NCBI GenBank assembly: GCA_015065395.1
Contig: SVQJ01000111.1
Location: 1-6,109 of the forward strand
Origin: Oscillospiraceae bacterium
GTDB taxonomy: Bacteria > Bacillota > Clostridia > Oscillospirales > CAG-272
Reading direction: 5' to 3'
DNA length: 6,109 bases
Shown: positions 5,163 to 6,109 of the stretch, piece by piece
Position numbering within the stretch: position 1 is the stretch's first letter
Layout of the letters: each line of letters starts with the position of its first letter
Made by a program: the position numbers and the translations under genes
The notes under the pieces: generated by a model
Seen by the model: only the letters and a program-made list of their open reading frames with translations
Told to the model about the DNA's origin: nothing
Database searches by the model: none

Positions 5163-5326
5163 GGCTCCCTCCGGGAGGGAGCTGGCACGGCTCTGCCGTG
5201 ACTGAGGGAGAATTGCGTAACAAAAAGTGATTGCAAGCTCCCCGTTACGCAGGCTCCTTCCGTCATTTGCAAAGGCTTTCCTTTGGGAAAAACTTTGCAA
5301 ATGCCACCTCCCTCCCGGAGGGAGGC
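5163..5326 (+). repeat. Core element with 25-bp terminal inverted repeats and cloverleaf folding
   Basis: Positions 5163-5187 match the reverse complement of 5302-5326 at 23 of 25 bases. Each end can also fold on itself (CTCCCTCC with GGGAGGGAG). Between the ends are three arms. They are CACGGC-TCT-GCCGTG (5186-5200), GAGGGAG plus GCGTAAC (5204-5221) with GTTACGC plus CTCCTTC (5244-5260), and CATTTGCAAAG (5264-5274) with CTTTGCAAATG (5293-5303). The result resembles a cloverleaf. Confidence 0.75.
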
Positions 5327-5329
5327 TTA

Positions 5330-5393
5330 ATTTAATTTCACCTTTCGACTACAAAATATGCAACATCATACCCCACGTTTTCGGGAGCGCAGG
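5330..5393. other. Spacer between the two repeat copies
   Basis: This 64-bp A/T-rich spacer has no open frame, promoter or strong hairpin that I can support. It may be older intergenic sequence that both copies entered. Confidence 0.4.
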
Positions 5394-5483
5394 TAAGGCT
5401 CCCTCCGCGGACATGAGGAAATACTGACATTTATGTTTCTGTGTCCGCTCTGTCTTCGCTTACGCGAAGACCTAAACAAAGGC

Positions 5484-5620
5484 GGGAGCTGGCACGGCTC
5501 TGCCGTGACTGAGGGAGAATTGCGTAACAAAAAGTGATTGCAAGCTCCCCGTTACGCAGGCTCCTTCCGTCATTTGCAAAGGCTTTCCTTTGGGAAAAAC
5601 TTTGCAAATGCCACCTCCCT
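5484..5620 (+). repeat. 137-bp exact direct repeat of 5177-5313
   Basis: The block from GGGAGCTGG to CCACCTCCCT is identical base for base in both copies, 307 bp apart. This contrasts with the diverged module just upstream and points to recent duplication, gene conversion or strong constraint on the core. Confidence 0.9.
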
Positions 5621-5621
5621 A

Positions 5622-5876
5622 CGCTGAGAAAGACAAAACTTGGGCCTTCGCACAAGCGAAGGCAGAGCGAAGCAGCTAAGGTTACAGTTAGCACTTGCTT
5701 TATCTTCGCGAGGAGAGGCAAAACTTTGGTCTTCACGCAGGTGAAGGCAGAGCGAAGCAGCTAAGGCTACAGTTAGCACTTGCTTTACCTTCGCGAGGAG
5801 AGGCAAAACTTGGGCCTTCGCACAAGCGAAGGCAGAGCGAAGCAGCTAAGGCTACAGTTAGCACTTGCTTTACCTT
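5622..5876 (+). repeat. Three tandem 85-bp units inside copy 2
   Basis: Units at about 5622-5706, 5707-5791 and 5792-5876 follow an exact 85-bp step (for example CAAAACTT at 5634, 5719 and 5804). Each unit has hairpin 1, GCCTTCGC-ACAA-GCGAAGGC or its variant. It also has a second arm, GCGAAG with CTTCGC enclosing GCTAA with TTAGC. Unit 1 is diverged in its first 12 bases. Because 85 is not a multiple of three, the array is not a coding repeat. Confidence 0.9.
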
Positions 5877-5905
5877 CGCGGAGGGAGGCTTACGGTCAGC
5901 TGCGG

Positions 5906-5968
5906 TCCCGGCTTTTAGATATTTTGCCCGGGAAGATTGCTGTTAAGTAAAGCTGTAATATCAGCTTT
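5906..5968. other. Two short inverted repeats, possible weak terminator
   Basis: TCCCGG (5906-5911) pairs with CCGGGA (5928-5933). AAAGCTG (5949-5955) pairs with CAGCTTT (5962-5968) around TAATAT and is followed by GTTTCTTTG. No plus-strand gene ends here, so the second may be a relic. I see no gene between 5893 and 6014. Confidence 0.35.
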
Positions 5969-6014
5969 GTTTCTTTGAACTGTTTTGCGCGCTGCATCTT
6001 TTTGAAAGCTGAAA

Positions 6015-6044
6015 AGACCCGACGTATGTCGGTACGTCGGGTCT
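6015..6044 (-). terminator. Terminator of the minus-strand gene entering from the right
   Basis: AGACCCGACGTA and TACGTCGGGTCT form a perfect 12-bp stem around a 6-nt loop. On the minus strand it is followed by TTTTC. It lies 22 nt past the stop of the partial gene. Confidence 0.75.
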
Positions 6045-6066
6045 CGAGAAAACTTTTATTGTATCT

Positions 6067-6109
6067 TCAATCGCAGCAAGGGTCGGGCTTTTCAGCCTTT
6101 TTCTCCTCC
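6067..6109 (-). CDS. C-terminal end of a minus-strand gene (partial)
   Basis: Only the last 13 codons are inside the window, read EEKKAEKPDPCCD and then TGA (6069-6067). The frame is supported by the terminator directly after it and by the charged, tail-like composition. An adjacent Cys pair next to the C-terminus is unusual and could bind metal or form a disulfide, but nothing about the family can be said from so little sequence. Confidence 0.5.
   Translation of the reverse strand, partial: EEKKAEKPDPCCD

Larger units (their letters stand above)
5076..5329 (+). repeat. Structured intergenic repeat, copy 1 (MITE-like)
   Basis: The element has a left end (TTGGCCATCCTCC, 5076-5088), a two-hairpin module (5089-5153), an A/T-rich joint, a core with terminal inverted repeats (5163-5326) and the right end GGAGGGAGGCTTA (5317-5329). 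It has no coding content. The same order of parts returns at 5394-5892. The sequence style matches non-autonomous repeats that I associate with gut Clostridia. A target-site duplication was not found with confidence. Confidence 0.75.
5394..5892 (+). repeat. Structured intergenic repeat, copy 2, with a 259-bp insert
   Basis: The outer ends TAAGGCTCCCTCC (5394-5406) and GGAGGGAGGCTTA (5880-5892) are inverted repeats matching at 12 of 13 bases. Inside are the two-hairpin module (5407-5471), the core, and three 85-bp tandem units. Relative to copy 1 it lacks 11 bp (TCCCTCCGGGA) between GGC (5481-5483) and GGGAGC (5484-5489), and it carries 5621-5879 in place of the CCC at the apex of the right-end hairpin. 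Several open frames run through it but are not coding. Confidence 0.75.

Noticed and set aside
5163..5326. tRNA-like gene
   Set aside because: The cloverleaf is too long, with wrong arm sizes and no conserved tRNA positions; it recurs as a dispersed repeat.
5622..5876. CRISPR array
   Set aside because: Units are contiguous 85-bp tandem repeats with no unique spacers between short repeats, and no cas genes are near.
5431..5946. Overlapping open frames on both strands across the repeats
   Set aside because: They follow hairpin repeats with an 85-bp period not divisible by three, differ in frame between units, and lack ribosome sites.

Overview
This 6.1 kb window looks like chromosome from a gut-type Clostridia, probably Oscillospiraceae/Ruminococcaceae. 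The support is indirect: sigma-A promoters, GGAGG-type ribosome binding sites, small HTH, YlcI/YnfO-like and SLOG proteins of kinds common in that class, and a structured intergenic repeat (CTCCCTCC-GGGAGGGAG, then CACGGC-TCT-GCCGTG) that I associate with Faecalibacterium/Ruminococcus-type genomes. The genus is an inference, and no rRNA or tRNA is present to settle it.

Layout. Positions 1-212 hold four hairpins in a row and no gene. Positions 211-1607 hold two divergent gene pairs. The first is a 68-aa HTH regulator (-) with a 111-aa three-helix membrane protein (+); the second is a 120-aa SLOG-fold protein (-) with a 58-aa ribbon-helix-helix protein (+). Both pairs are bounded by copies of one hairpin terminator (185-212, 864-891, 1579-1604). 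The first two copies are direct repeats differing at one base in 28. The first pair is driven by two oppositely oriented promoters whose -10 boxes overlap. Positions 1641-2627 carry an esterase-like alpha/beta hydrolase with its own promoter and a bidirectional terminator. Positions 2688-5042 carry a minus-strand unit: a short-chain dehydrogenase followed by a PepD-type dipeptidase, both apparently read from a promoter at 5014-5042.

Positions 5076-5892 are a non-coding repeat region. Two copies of a roughly 250-bp structured element lie in direct orientation and share a 137-bp block with no difference. Copy 2 has lost 11 bp from its left inner hairpin and carries three tandem 85-bp units exactly at the apex of its right terminal hairpin. 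The window ends with a terminator (6015-6044) and the last 13 codons of a minus-strand gene.

How the genes work together: the HTH protein may control the membrane protein through the shared promoter region, and the RHH protein may act on an inverted repeat just before its own start. The hydrolase, dehydrogenase and dipeptidase look like ordinary catabolic or housekeeping functions with no visible link to the small-gene block. The two most unusual things here are the hairpin-bounded divergent pairs and the nested repeat element.
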